The notes under the pieces were generated by a model. That model saw only the letters and a list, made by a program, of their open reading frames with translations. It was not told where the DNA came from and searched no databases. The position numbers were made by a program, and so were the translations under genes. From Dactylosporangium fulvum (GTDB lineage Bacteria > Actinomycetota > Actinomycetes > Mycobacteriales > Micromonosporaceae), in the NCBI RefSeq assembly GCF_025137375.1, contig NZ_CP073720.1, positions 1 to 64,000 on the forward strand: DNA of 64,000 nt, in the 5' to 3' direction. This document shows, piece after piece, positions 1 to 13,103 of this stretch (position 1 is its first letter; the number at the start of each line of letters is the position of its first letter).

Positions 1-1845
1 GTGACGGACACCGACCTCGCAGCAGTGTGGCATGCCGCTACGGACGAGCTCGCCGACGAGATCGTGTCGGCACAGCAGCGTGCGTACCTGCGGCTGACCC
101 GGCTGCGGGCCATCGTCGAAGACACCGCGCTGCTCTCCGTGCCGGACGCCTTCGCCCGTGACGTGATCGAGACGAAACTACGGCCGGTGATCACCGAGGC
201 CCTGTCGCGGCAGCTAGGCCGGGCGATCCAGGTCGCGGTGACCGTACGACCGCCGGAGGATGCGCCGCAGTTGCCGGCGCCGTCGGCGTCCCACTGGTCC
301 AACGGAGCGGCCGCACGACGGGAGTTGTCGCTCGACGAGCCGCCGCCCGCGTCGCGGGAGCCGAGCGACGGGCTGTTCGACCTGCCGAGCACGACGCCCG
401 AGCGGGGGCGTGGCCTGGACAACGGTCGCGGCCTGGACACGCCGCGCGGGCTGGACGGACCGTCCCGAGGGCTGGAGGGTTCGCGGGGTCTGGACCCCCG
501 CAGCATGGACTCACGGGGCATGGACGCTCGGGACGTGGACTCGCGGGGGCCGGACAGCTCCCGCGGGTATGAGGGCTCCCGGGGATACGAGGGCTCGCGG
601 GGGTACGACGGGTCCCGTGGGGTCGACAGCGGCCGCGGTCTCGACGTCAGCCGTGGTCACGACGGGCCGCGCGGGGAGCACTCGGGGTCGGCCTTCGAGG
701 CGGCCCGCGACGAGCTGCTGTCACCGCTGGACGAGGCGCCGCCGCCCCGGCCGCCGTCGCCCGGGACCGGACGGGACGACCGGCGCGGAGCGACGACGCC
801 CGCCGGGGACTCGGCGGGGAACCGGCTGAACCCGAAGTACACCTTTGAGACCTTTGTCATCGGCTCCTCGAACCGCTTCGCGCACGCGGCCTCGGTCGCG
901 GTGGCCGAGTCGCCGGCGAAGGCCTACAACCCGCTGTTCATCTACGGCGGGTCCGGGCTGGGCAAGACGCACCTGCTACACGCCATCGGTCAGTACGCCA
1001 CGATGCTGGGCAACGCCCGGTTCGTGCGGTACGTGTCGACCGAGGAGTTCACGAACGACTTCATCAACTCGCTGCGGGACGACAAGACGCAGGCGTTCCA
1101 GCGCCGGTACCGCGACGTGGACATCCTCCTGATCGACGACATCCAGTTCCTGGAGACCCGGGAGCGGACGCAGGAGGAGTTCTTCCACACCTTCAACACG
1201 CTCCACAACGCCAACAAGCAGATCGTCATCAGCTCGGACCGCTCGCCGCGCCAGCTGGCGACGCTGGAGGACCGGCTGCGAACCCGGTTCGAGTGGGGCC
1301 TGCTGGCGGACATCCAGCCGCCGGACCTCGAGACACGCATCGCGATCCTGCAGAAGAAGGCGGCGCAGGAGCGGCTGTTCGCGCCGCCGGACGTGCTGGA
1401 GTTCATCGCCTCCCGGATCGCGTCGTCGATCCGCGAACTCGAGGGTGCGCTGATCCGGGTCACCGCGTTCGCGAACCTGACCCGGTCCCCGGTCGAGCTC
1501 AGCCTCGCCGAAGAGGTGCTGCGCGACTTCATCCCCGACGGCTCCGGTCCGGAGATCACGGCCGACCAGATCATGGCGTCGACGGCCGACTACTTCGGGG
1601 TCAGCCTGGAGGACCTGCGCGGGCACAGCCGGTCGCGGGTGCTGGTGAACGCCCGTCAGGTGGCGATGTACCTCTGCCGCGAACTGACGGACCTGTCCCT
1701 GCCGCGCATCGGCCAGGCGTTCGGCGGCCGTGACCACACGACGGTGATGCACGCCGACCGCAAGATCCGGCAGCAGATGGCGGAGCGGCGGTCGCTGTAC
1801 AACCAGATCGCCGAACTGACGAACCGGATCAAGCAGACGGCGTGA
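1..1845 (+). CDS. dnaA: Chromosomal replication initiator DnaA
   Basis: DnaA binds DnaA boxes at oriC and opens the origin with ATP. The 614-residue product has the helicase-loading N-terminal domain I (about 1-85), a long low-complexity domain II, an AAA+ domain with Walker A GGSGLGKT (about 316-323) and Walker B DILLIDD (about 374-380), and a C-terminal DNA-binding helix-turn-helix with the signature [14 protein letters not shown]. The GTG start at base 1 gives a normal N terminus. Domain II (about 134-225) is unusual: it is built of degenerate SRGxD/SRGYEG units. The gene is followed by an inverted repeat and then oriC. Identity is certain. Confidence 0.98.
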   Translation: MTDTDLAAVWHAATDELADEIVSAQQRAYLRLTRLRAIVEDTALLSVPDAFARDVIETKLRPVITEALSRQLGRAIQVAVTVRPPEDAPQLPAPSASHWSNGAAARRELSLDEPPPASREPSDGLFDLPSTTPERGRGLDNGRGLDTPRGLDGPSRGLEGSRGLDPRSMDSRGMDARDVDSRGPDSSRGYEGSRGYEGSRGYDGSRGVDSGRGLDVSRGHDGPRGEHSGSAFEAARDELLSPLDEAPPPRPPSPGTGRDDRRGATTPAGDSAGNRLNPKYTFETFVIGSSNRFAHAASVAVAESPAKAYNPLFIYGGSGLGKTHLLHAIGQYATMLGNARFVRYVSTEEFTNDFINSLRDDKTQAFQRRYRDVDILLIDDIQFLETRERTQEEFFHTFNTLHNANKQIVISSDRSPRQLATLEDRLRTRFEWGLLADIQPPDLETRIAILQKKAAQERLFAPPDVLEFIASRIASSIRELEGALIRVTAFANLTRSPVELSLAEEVLRDFIPDGSGPEITADQIMASTADYFGVSLEDLRGHSRSRVLVNARQVAMYLCRELTDLSLPRIGQAFGGRDHTTVMHADRKIRQQMAERRSLYNQIAELTNRIKQTA

Positions 1846-2969
1846 CGGCTTCGGGCTGCTGCTTGGCGGCTCTCATGGCTTCACGGCTCGCCGGTGTGCT
1901 GCACGACAACGCGCTTTCATGATCACGGACGTTTCGGTGGGCTGGAACCCCGCGGAACGTCCATGATCATGAAGACGCCCTCACCTCCAGGCCTCGGCTG
2001 CACCCCGCCCGGCGGCAAGACCCGGCGCGCCGGCACATCGAGCCGCGGCGCATGACCCGCTCGCCGAAGCCCCGAATCCGCCTCGCCGGAGCCATGGCCG
2101 AGGCTCCACAGGCCGATCCGACACGGAATGGCACAGGAGCCAGCCGACCCCGTCGAAGGGGCTCCCAGCGCGATATCCACAGGCTCAGAGACGGTTCTGC
2201 AAGAAATGTGCGTCGTCCACTGCGTTGACCACAGCATGTGGACAACCGACGTTGTCCACCGTGTCCACAGGCCACCTGGCTGCAATGATGGCCATGTGGC
2301 CGCAAGTTTTCCACACTCCGTCCCCAGCCGAGTCCACAGGTTGTGCACACGGTCCAGCAGGGAGTTCTCCACAGACCCCCACAGGCAGTCCACAGATTTG
2401 CTGTGGATAACTCCGTTTGTGCCAACTTTCGACCCCGCCGAGGGTCCGGGTCACCAACCGACTACAAGTTGCACACAGCCGCCTTCCACAGCCTGTGGAT
2501 AACTCCTGGGGAAGGTGTGTGGATTCCATGTGGACGATTCCAGAGCGTCACCAATCACGATACAGAACGTGACGGCGTCTCGCTGCCCTTTATCCCCAGC
2601 CGGTGGACGAACCCTGGGGATTACCGGTGGACAACCGGTGGACAACGCCTGTGGAAAATCGGTAATCCACAATCCACAAGGATGTACACAGGGGTTCATG
2701 CACACCTCATCCACCGGTCCGCACGACGCTGACCAGCGGATATGTGGGTTTTCCACAGAATCCACACCACCGATGACTACGAAGGAAATTTCTTTTAAGA
2801 AGAGAAAAAAGCAATCATCAGCAGGTGGAAAACTTTTGAGGTCCTGATTTGGCGGGGTCGGTGCACGACCGCCGCCCGGAAGCCCTAAGGTTCATAGGCG
2901 GTCACCGGACGGCCCACGAGCCCCAGGCGCCGCACCACGCTTGAGACGAGACGACGCGGGAGGACCGCG
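1846..2969. other. oriC: Replication origin oriC
   Basis: The 1.1 kb gap between dnaA and dnaN holds no convincing gene but many DnaA boxes. Perfect TTGTCCACA or TTATCCACA boxes lie at 2237-2245, 2402-2410 and 2494-2502, all reading on the minus strand. One-mismatch and looser boxes lie at 2252-2260, 2261-2269, 2341-2349, 2365-2373, 2529-2537, 2590-2598, 2626-2634, 2637-2645, 2650-2658, 2663-2671, 2749-2757 and 2759-2767. An AT- and purine-rich tract at about 2770-2840, next to dnaN, is the best candidate for the unwinding element. The arrangement matches actinomycete origins, which lie between dnaA and dnaN. Confidence 0.93.
1917..1972. repeat. Inverted repeat with TGATCATG-type ends, 3' of dnaA
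   Basis: Left arm 1917-1935 and right arm 1954-1972 form a 19-bp inverted repeat with two mismatches; the outer ends read TCATGATCA and TGATCATGA. The 18-base centre can fold further (GGG/CCC). It lies 72 bp after the dnaA stop, so it could act as a transcription terminator. The same outer ends recur at 33214-33291 and 45957-46011, so it may belong to a dispersed palindrome family. Confidence 0.7.
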
Positions 2970-4100
2970 ATGAAGTTCCGAGTCGAGCGCGACGCGCTCG
3001 CCGATGCCGTCGCCTGGACGGCCAAAAGCCTGCCCAGCCGCCCCTCCGTTCCGGTGCTCGCCGGTGTTCTGCTGCGGGTCGCCGACGGACGCCTGCAGGT
3101 GTCCGGCTTCGACTACGAGGTTTCCAGCCAGGTGACCGTCGAGGTGCACGCGGACGCCGACGGCGCCACGCTCGTCTCCGGTCGCCTGCTCGCCGAGATC
3201 ACCAAGGCGCTGCCGGCCAAGCCGGTCGACGTCGCCGCGGTGGGCTCACACGTCGAGATCACCTGTGGCAGTGCCCGGTTCACGCTGCCGACGATGCCCG
3301 TCGAGGACTACCCGACGCTGCCGGAGATGCCCGAGCTCGCCGGCACCGTCGAGGCCGCCGTGTTCGCCGGTGCGGTCTCCCAGGTGGCCATCGCCGCCGG
3401 ACGTGACGACACGCTGCCGATGCTCACCGGTGTCCGGATCGAGCTGGAGGGCACCAAACTGACCCTGCTGGCGACCGACCGCTACCGGCTGGCCGTGCGC
3501 GAGCTGGAGTGGCGCCCCGACGAGGCCGACGTCAGCCTCGCCGCACTGGTGCCCGCCCGCACGCTCGACGACACCGCGAAGACCCTCGGGCCGCTCGGCG
3601 GTTCGGTGTCGGTCGCGTTGTCCCGCGGCAAGCTCGGCGAGGGCATGATCGGTTTTGCCGGCGGCACCCGACGCACGACGTCGCGCCTGCTCGACGGCGA
3701 CTTCCCGAAGGTGCGGGCCCTGCTGCCCGACACCCACAACGCGCAGGCCCGTGTCTCGGTGTCCGCGCTCAACGAGGTGGTCCGCCGCGTCGGCCTGGTC
3801 GCCGAGAAGCAGACCCCGGTCCGGCTGTCGTTCAGCGCCGATGGCCTCGTCGTCGAGGCGAGCGGCAGCGAGGACGCCCGGGCGAGCGAGGCGATGGACT
3901 GCACATATGAGGGCGAGCCGATGACGATCGCCTTCAACCACCAATATCTGCTTGACGGACTCAAGGCGCTCGACGCACCGATCGCCGTGCTGTCATTCAC
4001 TGACCCGAAGAAGCCTGCGGTCATGTCCCCGGCCAAGGATGATGGAGAAATCGTTCCTGGTTACTGGTACTTGATCATGCCGGTTCGCATCGGCAGCTGA
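2970..4100 (+). CDS. dnaN: DNA polymerase III beta subunit (sliding clamp)
   Basis: The beta clamp encircles DNA and tethers the replicative polymerase. The 376-residue length and the start MKFRVERDALADAV fit the three-domain clamp family, and the C terminus ends with the typical PGYWYLIMPVRI strand. A GGGAGG ribosome-binding site lies just before the ATG. It is the first gene after oriC, reads away from it, and is followed 25 bp later by gnd, so the genes are probably cotranscribed. Confidence 0.98.
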   Translation: MKFRVERDALADAVAWTAKSLPSRPSVPVLAGVLLRVADGRLQVSGFDYEVSSQVTVEVHADADGATLVSGRLLAEITKALPAKPVDVAAVGSHVEITCGSARFTLPTMPVEDYPTLPEMPELAGTVEAAVFAGAVSQVAIAAGRDDTLPMLTGVRIELEGTKLTLLATDRYRLAVRELEWRPDEADVSLAALVPARTLDDTAKTLGPLGGSVSVALSRGKLGEGMIGFAGGTRRTTSRLLDGDFPKVRALLPDTHNAQARVSVSALNEVVRRVGLVAEKQTPVRLSFSADGLVVEASGSEDARASEAMDCTYEGEPMTIAFNHQYLLDGLKALDAPIAVLSFTDPKKPAVMSPAKDDGEIVPGYWYLIMPVRIGS

Positions 4101-4125
4101 AGCAGCTGAATCGGAGGCACTGCAA

Positions 4126-4998
4126 ATGCAGCTCGGTCTCATCGGCCTGGGCAGGATGGGCTTCAACATGCGCGAGCGGCTACGGGCCGCCGGGCATGAG
4201 GTCATCGGCTACGACCACCACCCCGACGTCACCGATGTCTCGTCGCTCAACGAGCTGGTCGAGAAGCTCGCCGCGCCGCGGGTAGTGTGGATCATGGTCC
4301 CGGTGCAGTACACCGAGCCCACCATCGACGAGCTTGCCGGCCTGCTGTCTTCCGGTGACATCGTCATCGACGGCGGCAACTCGCGGTTCAGCAACGACAG
4401 GCCGCGCGCCGAGCGGCTCGGTGCACACGGCATCGGATACCTCGACGTCGGCGTTTCGGGCGGCATCTGGGGCCGCACCAACGGCTATGCGCTGATGGTC
4501 GGCGGCGAGAAGAAGTACGTCGAACACTGCATGCCGATCTTCGAGGCGTTGAAGCCGGCCGGCGAGTTCGGCTTCGCGCATGCGGGCGGCCCCGGTGCCG
4601 GGCACTACGCGAAGATGGTTCACAACGGCATCGAATACGGCATGATGCACGCCTTCGCCGAGGGCTATGAGCTGCTCGAGGCGTCGGAATACGTCGAGAA
4701 CATCCCCGAGGTCATCAAGTCGTGGCGGGCCGGCTCGGTCGTCCAGTCCTGGCTCCTTGATCTTCTGGACCGCGCCCTCGACGAGGACCCCAACCTGTCG
4801 GGTCTCAAGGGCTACGCCGACGACACCGGCGAGGGCCGGTGGACCGTCGAGGAGGCGATCCGCCTCGCGGTGCCGATGAACGTCATCGCCGCGTCGCTCT
4901 TCGCCCGATTTGCGTCGCGCCAGGACGACTCGCCGGCGATGAAGGCCGTGGCCGCGCTGCGCCAGCAGTTCGGCGGCCACGCCGTGAAGAAGGACTAG
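4126..4998 (+). CDS. gnd: 6-phosphogluconate dehydrogenase (short form)
   Basis: It oxidatively decarboxylates 6-phosphogluconate to ribulose 5-phosphate in the pentose phosphate pathway. The 290-residue protein begins with the dinucleotide-binding motif GLGRMG and carries the substrate motifs DGGNS, GVSGGIWG and GAGHYAKMVHNGIEYG. The short length suggests the YqeC/GndA-like, often NAD-preferring branch rather than the 470-residue NADP enzyme. A CGGAGG ribosome-binding site precedes the ATG. A gnd between dnaN and recF is a conserved actinomycete arrangement with no obvious functional tie to replication. Confidence 0.95.
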   Translation: MQLGLIGLGRMGFNMRERLRAAGHEVIGYDHHPDVTDVSSLNELVEKLAAPRVVWIMVPVQYTEPTIDELAGLLSSGDIVIDGGNSRFSNDRPRAERLGAHGIGYLDVGVSGGIWGRTNGYALMVGGEKKYVEHCMPIFEALKPAGEFGFAHAGGPGAGHYAKMVHNGIEYGMMHAFAEGYELLEASEYVENIPEVIKSWRAGSVVQSWLLDLLDRALDEDPNLSGLKGYADDTGEGRWTVEEAIRLAVPMNVIAASLFARFASRQDDSPAMKAVAALRQQFGGHAVKKD

Positions 4999-5004
4999 TT
5001 GTAG

Positions 5005-6126
5005 TTGTACGTCAGGGGTCTCGAGCTTGTCGACTTCCGCAGCTACGAGCGGGTGGTCGTCGAGCTCGACCCGGGCGCGTGCGTGCTCGTCGGCCCCAAC
5101 GGGGTCGGCAAGACCAACCTCGTCGAGGCGCTGGCCTACATCGCGACGCTCGAGTCGCACCGGGTCGCGACCGACGCGCCACTGGTGCGGTTCGGTGCCA
5201 CCCGGGCCGTGGTCCGCTGCGCCGTTGTGCACGACGAGCGGGAGCTGCTGGTCGAGCTTGCGATCGAGCCGGGCAAGGCCAACAAGGCGCGGCTCGGCCG
5301 TTCGCCGGTCACCCGGGCCCGTGACATCCTCGGCGCGCTGAAGCTCGTCCTGTTCGCACCGGAGGATCTGGCGCTCGTCCGCGGGGATCCCTCGGAGCGG
5401 CGGCGGTACCTCGACGAGCTGCTGGTCGCCCGGCAGCCACGCTTCGCCGGCGTCCGTTCCGACTACGACCGGGTGCTCAAGCAGCGCAACGCGCTCCTGC
5501 GCAGCGCATATCTGGCCCGCAAGACCGGCGGCAGCCGCGGTGGCGACCTGTCGACGCTCGATGTGTGGGACACGCACCTCGCCCGGCACGGCGCGCAGCT
5601 GGTCAAGGCGCGGCTCGACCTGGTCGCCGGGCTGACACCACATGTCGCCAAGGCGTACGCCGCGGTGAGTGCCAGCCGCTCCGACGCCAGAATCGCCTAC
5701 AATGCGTCATGGGCTGATGACACCACGCAGGACAATGTCGAGCAGACGATCCTCCAGGCGCTCGGTGAGGTGCGCAAGCAGGAGATCGAGCGGGGCGTCA
5801 CCCTCGTCGGCCCGCACCGTGACGAGCTGGTGCTGACGCTCGGCGAGCTGCCCGTCAAGGGGTACGCCAGCCACGGCGAGTCGTGGTCGTTCGCCCTGGC
5901 GCTGCGTCTGGCCGCCTACGATCTGCTGCGCGACGACGGCGTGGAGCCGGTGCTGGTCCTCGACGACGTGTTCGCCGAGCTCGACGCCGGACGGCGGGAC
6001 AGGCTCGCGGAGTTGGTCGGCGCGGCGAGCCAAGTGATCGTGACCTGCGCCGTGGATGATGACGTTCCGAGAACCCTGCGTGGTGCGCGCTACGAGGTGG
6101 GTGGAGGCGAGGTGCGCCGTGTCTGA
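5005..6126 (+). CDS. recF: DNA replication/repair protein RecF
   Basis: RecF is an SMC-like ATPase that helps load RecA at single-strand gaps. The product (373 aa) has Walker [10 protein letters not shown] near residue 30, the downstream signature motif, and Walker [13 protein letters not shown] near residue 316. The only usable start is a rare TTG at 5005: a TAG lies in frame just before it, AAGGA is upstream at 4989-4993, and [14 protein letters not shown] is a normal RecF N terminus. It follows gnd by 6 bp, and its stop lies inside the start of the next gene, indicating translational coupling. Confidence 0.96.
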   Translation: MYVRGLELVDFRSYERVVVELDPGACVLVGPNGVGKTNLVEALAYIATLESHRVATDAPLVRFGATRAVVRCAVVHDERELLVELAIEPGKANKARLGRSPVTRARDILGALKLVLFAPEDLALVRGDPSERRRYLDELLVARQPRFAGVRSDYDRVLKQRNALLRSAYLARKTGGSRGGDLSTLDVWDTHLARHGAQLVKARLDLVAGLTPHVAKAYAAVSASRSDARIAYNASWADDTTQDNVEQTILQALGEVRKQEIERGVTLVGPHRDELVLTLGELPVKGYASHGESWSFALALRLAAYDLLRDDGVEPVLVLDDVFAELDAGRRDRLAELVGAASQVIVTCAVDDDVPRTLRGARYEVGGGEVRRV

Positions 6127-6634
6127 GCCGTCCGGGCCGGCCGAGCCGACGGGCCCCGAGCTGGCCCGGGCCGCGGTCGAGGCCGCGCTCGCCAAGCATC
6201 GGGCCAAGCCGCCGCGCAAGACCGTCCGCGACCAGCCCGTGCGCCGGCGCGGCGGCTATACCGGGCCGGGTCCGGATCCGCGCGACCCGCAGCTGTTCGG
6301 CACGGTGCTGGAGCGGCTCGTCAAGCAGCGCGGCTGGCAGCGCCCCACGGCGGAGGCGAAGGTCTTCGGCGAGTGGGAGCGGGTGGTCGGCACCGACGTC
6401 GCGGCACACTGCCGACCACTCAAGCTGGAGCAGGGTGAGCTGACGATCGAGGCGGAGTCGACGGCCTGGGCGACCCAGCTGCGGATGCTCGCCGGCAAAC
6501 TGCTGGCTCGCATTGCGGGAGAGGTCGGCCACAACGTGGTCAAGAAGCTGCACATCCAGGGTCCGAGCACCCCGTCGTGGAGTCGCGGCCCGCGCCGGAT
6601 CCGGGGCCGAGGGCCCCGGGACACGTACGGCTGA
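6119..6634 (+). CDS. DUF721/DciA family protein
   Basis: DUF721 proteins (DciA) interact with the replicative helicase DnaB and are thought to help load it where no DnaC exists. The GTG start at 6119 overlaps the recF stop by 8 bp and has GGAGG upstream, giving a 171-residue protein. The conserved region [17 protein letters not shown]...VVG followed by [15 protein letters not shown] is the DUF721 core. The first 60 residues are Pro/Ala/basic-rich and probably disordered. Its place after recF is conserved in actinobacteria. Confidence 0.9.
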   Translation: MSEPSGPAEPTGPELARAAVEAALAKHRAKPPRKTVRDQPVRRRGGYTGPGPDPRDPQLFGTVLERLVKQRGWQRPTAEAKVFGEWERVVGTDVAAHCRPLKLEQGELTIEAESTAWATQLRMLAGKLLARIAGEVGHNVVKKLHIQGPSTPSWSRGPRRIRGRGPRDTYG

Positions 6635-6652
6635 GGCCCGGTGGACGCCGCG

Positions 6653-7210
6653 CTAGAAGTCGGCGTAGACGGCGAATCCGCGATCGGCGCACCGCCGGTA
6701 GAACTTGGCGAGGACGTCGAGCTCGGCGATCGAGTAGCTCCACTGCGGAGCGTTGCCCGAGTCGTCACGAAGCGCATCGAGTCTGCTCTGCAGCCACCGC
6801 AGCTGCTGCTCCGCCAGGCGGGAGCCCTCCAGTGCCTTGCGCAGCACAGTGCTCACCGTCTCGAAGGTGATCTCTTCGCCATACGGCTGATGGCCGTTGA
6901 CGAAGCGCTCCAGCCCGCCGGCGATCCACGCGCAGTCGTCGGGGCTGATCACCGGGTCCTCGTCCTCTGCGGCGGCGTCAGTGGCGAACAACACGCCATT
7001 GAGCCCGAAGAGTAGGTCGACCAGCTCCGTGTAGCCGGTCACCCGCACGGTGCCGGTCTTCGCGACGTGGTCGGCCAGCGCCGCGGCCGGCCCGGCGTGC
7101 AGCGGCAGCTTTTCGGCGAGCCCGGCGAAGTCGACGAACTCGGCCGGCGCCACCGGATCGTAGAACCGGCCGGTGCGCGGCCACTGCACGGCGACGTTGT
7201 CGAGTCCCAT
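6653..7210 (-). CDS. Conserved hypothetical protein, 185 aa
   Basis: This gene reads toward dciA, leaving only 18 bp between the two stops. I do not recognise a family. The sequence is soluble-looking and acidic, with no signal peptide or membrane segment. It ends with an aromatic-rich stretch (KFYRRCADRGFAVYADF). ATG at 7210 is the natural start. Good codon bias and an uninterrupted frame support a real gene; function is unknown. Confidence 0.7.
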   Translation of the reverse strand: MGLDNVAVQWPRTGRFYDPVAPAEFVDFAGLAEKLPLHAGPAAALADHVAKTGTVRVTGYTELVDLLFGLNGVLFATDAAAEDEDPVISPDDCAWIAGGLERFVNGHQPYGEEITFETVSTVLRKALEGSRLAEQQLRWLQSRLDALRDDSGNAPQWSYSIAELDVLAKFYRRCADRGFAVYADF

Positions 7211-7662
7211 CGCGCCCCACCCTCACTTTTTTCCTGACCCCCGTGCGCCCCGCGGCGGGGAACATACGGCACGAACGGCCTCTTGCGCGACCCCCGGACG
7301 TTCGAAAACCCAAAACCCGGCTCCGGTACGCGCTGTGCCGCCCGTCATTCCGCATCCAGACCCCTCCTGCGTGGGGGGACCTTCGGACCGCACCGTTCGG
7401 GCCGCTACGGGGACTACAGGCGCCGTCCCGGTGCGAAAATGTCGGTCGCACACAGTAAGATTGGGGCGGCTCACATGAAGCCAGCCGATCACATCCCCGC
7501 GTGTGCGTCACAGCGGTGGTCGGCCCGCTGGAGGTCGGAGCGCTCTGTAGCACGAGTGCGGACTACCGGCGTGCCCACAACCGCCCCGACGTGCCCGCAC
7601 GACTCCGCACGAGACCCGGGGCGCCATCCGCGTGGCCGGCCAGTGCGAGAAAGCGACCGAGG
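7211..7662. promoter_or_regulatory. gyrB upstream region
   Basis: About 450 bp lie between the divergent 185-aa gene and gyrB. I see no convincing gene here. A CCCCG/CGGGG hairpin lies near 7249-7260. TAAGAT at 7456-7461 could be a -10 box, but without a clear -35 this is weak. The gyrB frame stays open upstream to 7501, yet that stretch does not resemble GyrB and is better read as leader. Confidence 0.4.
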
Positions 7663-9606
7663 GTGGCAGCTAACAAGCCCGAACAGTCCTACGACTCCTC
7701 TTCGATCACCGTGCTCGAAGGGCTCGAGGCGGTCCGCAAACGTCCAGGTATGTATATCGGCTCGACCGGCGAACGTGGCCTGCACCACCTGGTGTGGGAG
7801 GTCGTGGACAACGCGGTCGACGAGGCCCTGGCCGGATACTGCGACACCATCGAGGTCACACTGCTGGCGGACGGCGGTGTGCGCGTCGTGGACAACGGCC
7901 GTGGCATTCCGGTCGACATCCACCCCAAGGAGAAGCGGCCCACCGTCGAGGTCGTGCTGACCGTTCTGCACGCCGGCGGCAAGTTCGACGGCCAGGCCTA
8001 CGCGGTCTCCGGCGGTCTGCACGGCGTCGGCATCTCGGTCGTCAACGCGCTGTCCACGCGTATCGACCTGGAGATCCACAAGGACGGATACGTCTGGCGG
8101 CAGACCTACCGCAACTCCAAGCCCGACCCCCTACAGAAGGGCGAGGCGACCGACCGCACGGGCACGAGCGTCACGTTCTGGCCGGATCCGACGATCTTCG
8201 AAACCACGACGTACGTGTACGAGACGATCTACCGGCGCATCCAGGAGTACGCCTTCCTCAACCGCGGGCTCACGATCGCGCTGCGCGACGCGCGTCCCGA
8301 CGTGCCGGAGGAGAAGAAAGAGGTCGTCTTCTGCTACAAGGGCGGCATCGCCGACTTCGTGCGTCACCTCAACGCCACCAAGACCCCGATCCACCGCTCG
8401 GTGGTCGAGTTCGGCTCGGAGGGCGAGGGCATCGCGGTCGAGATCGCCATGCAGTGGAACGAGTCGTACGGCGAGAGTGTCTACACGTTCGCCAACACGA
8501 TCAACACGCACGAGGGCGGCACCCACGAGGAGGGCTTCCGCAGTGCGCTGACCAGTGTCGTGAACAAGTACGGCGCGGACAAGAAACTGCTCAAGGGCGA
8601 CGAGAAGCTGACCGGTGAGGACATCCGCGAGGGTCTCGCGGCGATCATCTCGGTCAAGCTCTCCAACCCGCAGTTCGAAGGCCAGACGAAGACCAAGCTC
8701 GGCAACACCGAGGCCCGCAGCTTCGTGCAGAAGGTCTGCAACGAGTGGCTGGTCGACTGGTTCGACCGCAATCCGGCCGAGGTGAAGACCATCATCACCA
8801 AGGCGTCGCAGGCCGCACGGGCCCGGGTCGCCGCCGCGCAGGCGCGCAAGCTGGCCCGGCGCAAGTCGCTGCTCGAGTCCGGCTCGATGCCGGGCAAGCT
8901 GGCCGACTGCCAGTCCAACGACCCCCGTGTCTGCGAAGTGTTCATCGTCGAGGGTGACTCCGCCGGCGGCTCGGCCAAGCAGGGCCGTGACCCGCGGGTC
9001 CAGGCGATCCTGCCGATCCGCGGCAAGATCCTCAACGTGGAGAAGGCGCGCATCGACCGCGTGCTGAAGAACAACGAGGTCCAGGCGCTGATCACGGCGC
9101 TGGGCACCGGCATCCACGACGAGTTCGACATCGACAAGCTGCGGTATCACAAGTTGATCCTGATGGCCGACGCCGACGTCGACGGCCAGCACATCCAGAC
9201 GCTGCTGCTCACACTGGTCTTCCGGTTCATGCGACCGCTGATCGAGCTGGGCCACGTCTACCTGGCGGCGCCGCCGCTGTACAAGATCAAGTGGAACAAG
9301 AAGGGTGACGACGCGCAGTACGCGTACACCGACCGCGAACGCGACGGGCTGATCGAGCTGCGCCAGCAGACCAAGCCCAACGCGAAGCCGGACGACATCC
9401 AGCGGTTCAAGGGTCTCGGCGAGATGAACTACCCCGAGCTCTGGGAGACCACGATGAACCCGGCGACACGGATGCTCCGTCAGGTAACCCTCGACGACGC
9501 TGCAACCGCGGACGAGTTGTTCAGCGTCCTCATGGGCGAAGACGTGGAAGCGCGCCGCTCGTTCATCCAAAGGAATGCCAAGGACGTCCGGTTCCTCGAC
9601 ATCTGA
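7663..9606 (+). CDS. gyrB: DNA gyrase subunit B
   Basis: GyrB is the ATPase subunit of gyrase, which introduces negative supercoils. It has the GHKL ATPase region ([21 protein letters not shown], split here as [14 protein letters not shown] then GMYIGST; also VVDNAVDEA and GLHGVG) and the Toprim motifs EGDSAGG and [13 protein letters not shown] with DADVDG. I chose GTG 7663 (647 aa) because [18 protein letters not shown] matches actinobacterial N termini. The ribosome-binding site is weak, so a slightly different start is possible. gyrA follows 28 bp later. Confidence 0.96.
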   Translation: MAANKPEQSYDSSSITVLEGLEAVRKRPGMYIGSTGERGLHHLVWEVVDNAVDEALAGYCDTIEVTLLADGGVRVVDNGRGIPVDIHPKEKRPTVEVVLTVLHAGGKFDGQAYAVSGGLHGVGISVVNALSTRIDLEIHKDGYVWRQTYRNSKPDPLQKGEATDRTGTSVTFWPDPTIFETTTYVYETIYRRIQEYAFLNRGLTIALRDARPDVPEEKKEVVFCYKGGIADFVRHLNATKTPIHRSVVEFGSEGEGIAVEIAMQWNESYGESVYTFANTINTHEGGTHEEGFRSALTSVVNKYGADKKLLKGDEKLTGEDIREGLAAIISVKLSNPQFEGQTKTKLGNTEARSFVQKVCNEWLVDWFDRNPAEVKTIITKASQAARARVAAAQARKLARRKSLLESGSMPGKLADCQSNDPRVCEVFIVEGDSAGGSAKQGRDPRVQAILPIRGKILNVEKARIDRVLKNNEVQALITALGTGIHDEFDIDKLRYHKLILMADADVDGQHIQTLLLTLVFRFMRPLIELGHVYLAAPPLYKIKWNKKGDDAQYAYTDRERDGLIELRQQTKPNAKPDDIQRFKGLGEMNYPELWETTMNPATRMLRQVTLDDAATADELFSVLMGEDVEARRSFIQRNAKDVRFLDI

Positions 9607-9634
9607 CCTGCGGATTCTAGAAAAGGGATAAAGC

Positions 9635-12145
<2,511 letters not shown>

Positions 12146-12148
12146 TTG

Positions 12149-12985
12149 ATGACAGACACACAGGCGAAGTCGGGGACCGCCTCGGCAGCAGCCGACGAGG
12201 CCGAGCCGGCCGGAGAGGCTGCCATGACGGGATCTGACTCGGGGGCGCCTGCCGCCAGCGGTGACGCAGGCGCGATCAACGGGAGCGGCGAGACCACCTC
12301 TGGTGGCACGCCGAAGTTCACACGAGCACCAGGCATGGCGCCGCCGCCCGACTCGCTGACGGTGCCGATCCAGTCGCCGGCGTCGGCCGTGGGTTCGTCC
12401 ACGACTCAGCCGGTGTCGATCCAGAGCGGCGCGAAGCCGACGAGCGGCTCGGCAACGGGCACCGCGAGTGTCTCGGCGATCGCTCGGGCGGCGGTGCGCA
12501 CACCGGCTGCGGCCACCCAGGCGATCAACGCGCCGGCCGCGCCGGTCACCGGCTCGGCCCGCGTCACCGAGGCCGTGCGTGCGGCCCGCAAGACGGTCAG
12601 CTCGGCCGTCGGCCGCGGCCCGCGCCGGGCCCGGCTGCACCTGAAGCGGATCGACCCGTGGTCTGTGATGAAATTCGCGTTCGCGGTGTCGTTCGTGCTC
12701 TTTGTGGTCGTCATCGTGGCGACCTCGGTGCTGTACCTCGCACTCGACGCGATGGACGTCTTCAACAGCGTCAACAAGATGCTGGCCGACATCGTCAGCT
12801 CGACCGGTGGTGAGGCGAACAACAGCTTCCGCATCACCGCCAAGGGCATCATCGGCGGCGCCGCGCTCCTGGGCGTGGTCAACGTCGTGCTCTTCACCGC
12901 CCTCGCGACCCTCGGCTCGTTCATCTACAACGTGTGCGCTGACCTGGTCGGCGGCATCGAGCTGACGCTCGCCGAGAAGGACTGA
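12149..12985 (+). CDS. DUF3566 membrane protein
   Basis: The 278-residue protein has a long Ala/Ser/Thr/Pro-rich, probably disordered N-terminal part (about 1-165), then a DUF3566 region with two hydrophobic segments (FAVSFVLFVVVIVATSVLYL and a second one starting GGAALLGVVNVVLF). Members are found directly after gyrA in most actinobacteria; their role is unknown, though the location has led to suggestions of a link to cell division or growth. It starts 3 bp after gyrA, so it is probably cotranscribed. A strong hairpin follows. Confidence 0.88.
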   Translation: MTDTQAKSGTASAAADEAEPAGEAAMTGSDSGAPAASGDAGAINGSGETTSGGTPKFTRAPGMAPPPDSLTVPIQSPASAVGSSTTQPVSIQSGAKPTSGSATGTASVSAIARAAVRTPAAATQAINAPAAPVTGSARVTEAVRAARKTVSSAVGRGPRRARLHLKRIDPWSVMKFAFAVSFVLFVVVIVATSVLYLALDAMDVFNSVNKMLADIVSSTGGEANNSFRITAKGIIGGAALLGVVNVVLFTALATLGSFIYNVCADLVGGIELTLAEKD

Positions 12986-12992
12986 CGACGGG

Positions 12993-13023
12993 TCCCCCGG
13001 CGCGTTTCCGGCGCGCCGGGGGA
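12993..13023 (+). terminator. Terminator-like hairpin after the gyrBA-DUF3566 operon
   Basis: TCCCCCGGCGCG (12993-13004) pairs perfectly with CGCGCCGGGGGA (13012-13023) around a 7-base loop, and the pairing can extend outward past a bulge. No U-tract follows, as is common in high-GC actinobacteria. It separates the gyrase operon from the tRNA genes. Confidence 0.7.
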
Positions 13024-13103
13024 ACCGGTTTGGGACTGACGGCACGGGTACGGTAACCTTGCTCGGTCGCAACGGGATGGCGTGAAAACGCAGCCGTTGG
13101 AAC

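Noticed and set aside
400..675. Possible CRISPR or tandem-repeat array in dnaA
   Set aside because: Repeats are protein-level SRGxD units in one frame with no spacers; they form domain II of DnaA.
2123..2850. Several short open frames inside oriC
   Set aside because: They are rich in Cys, His, Trp and Thr from repeated DnaA boxes (TGTGGA, TCCACA) and overlap each other in all frames.
7501..7662. GyrB extended at its N terminus to 7501
   Set aside because: The extra 54 residues have no resemblance to GyrB and would take up the leader; GTG 7663 gives the normal start.
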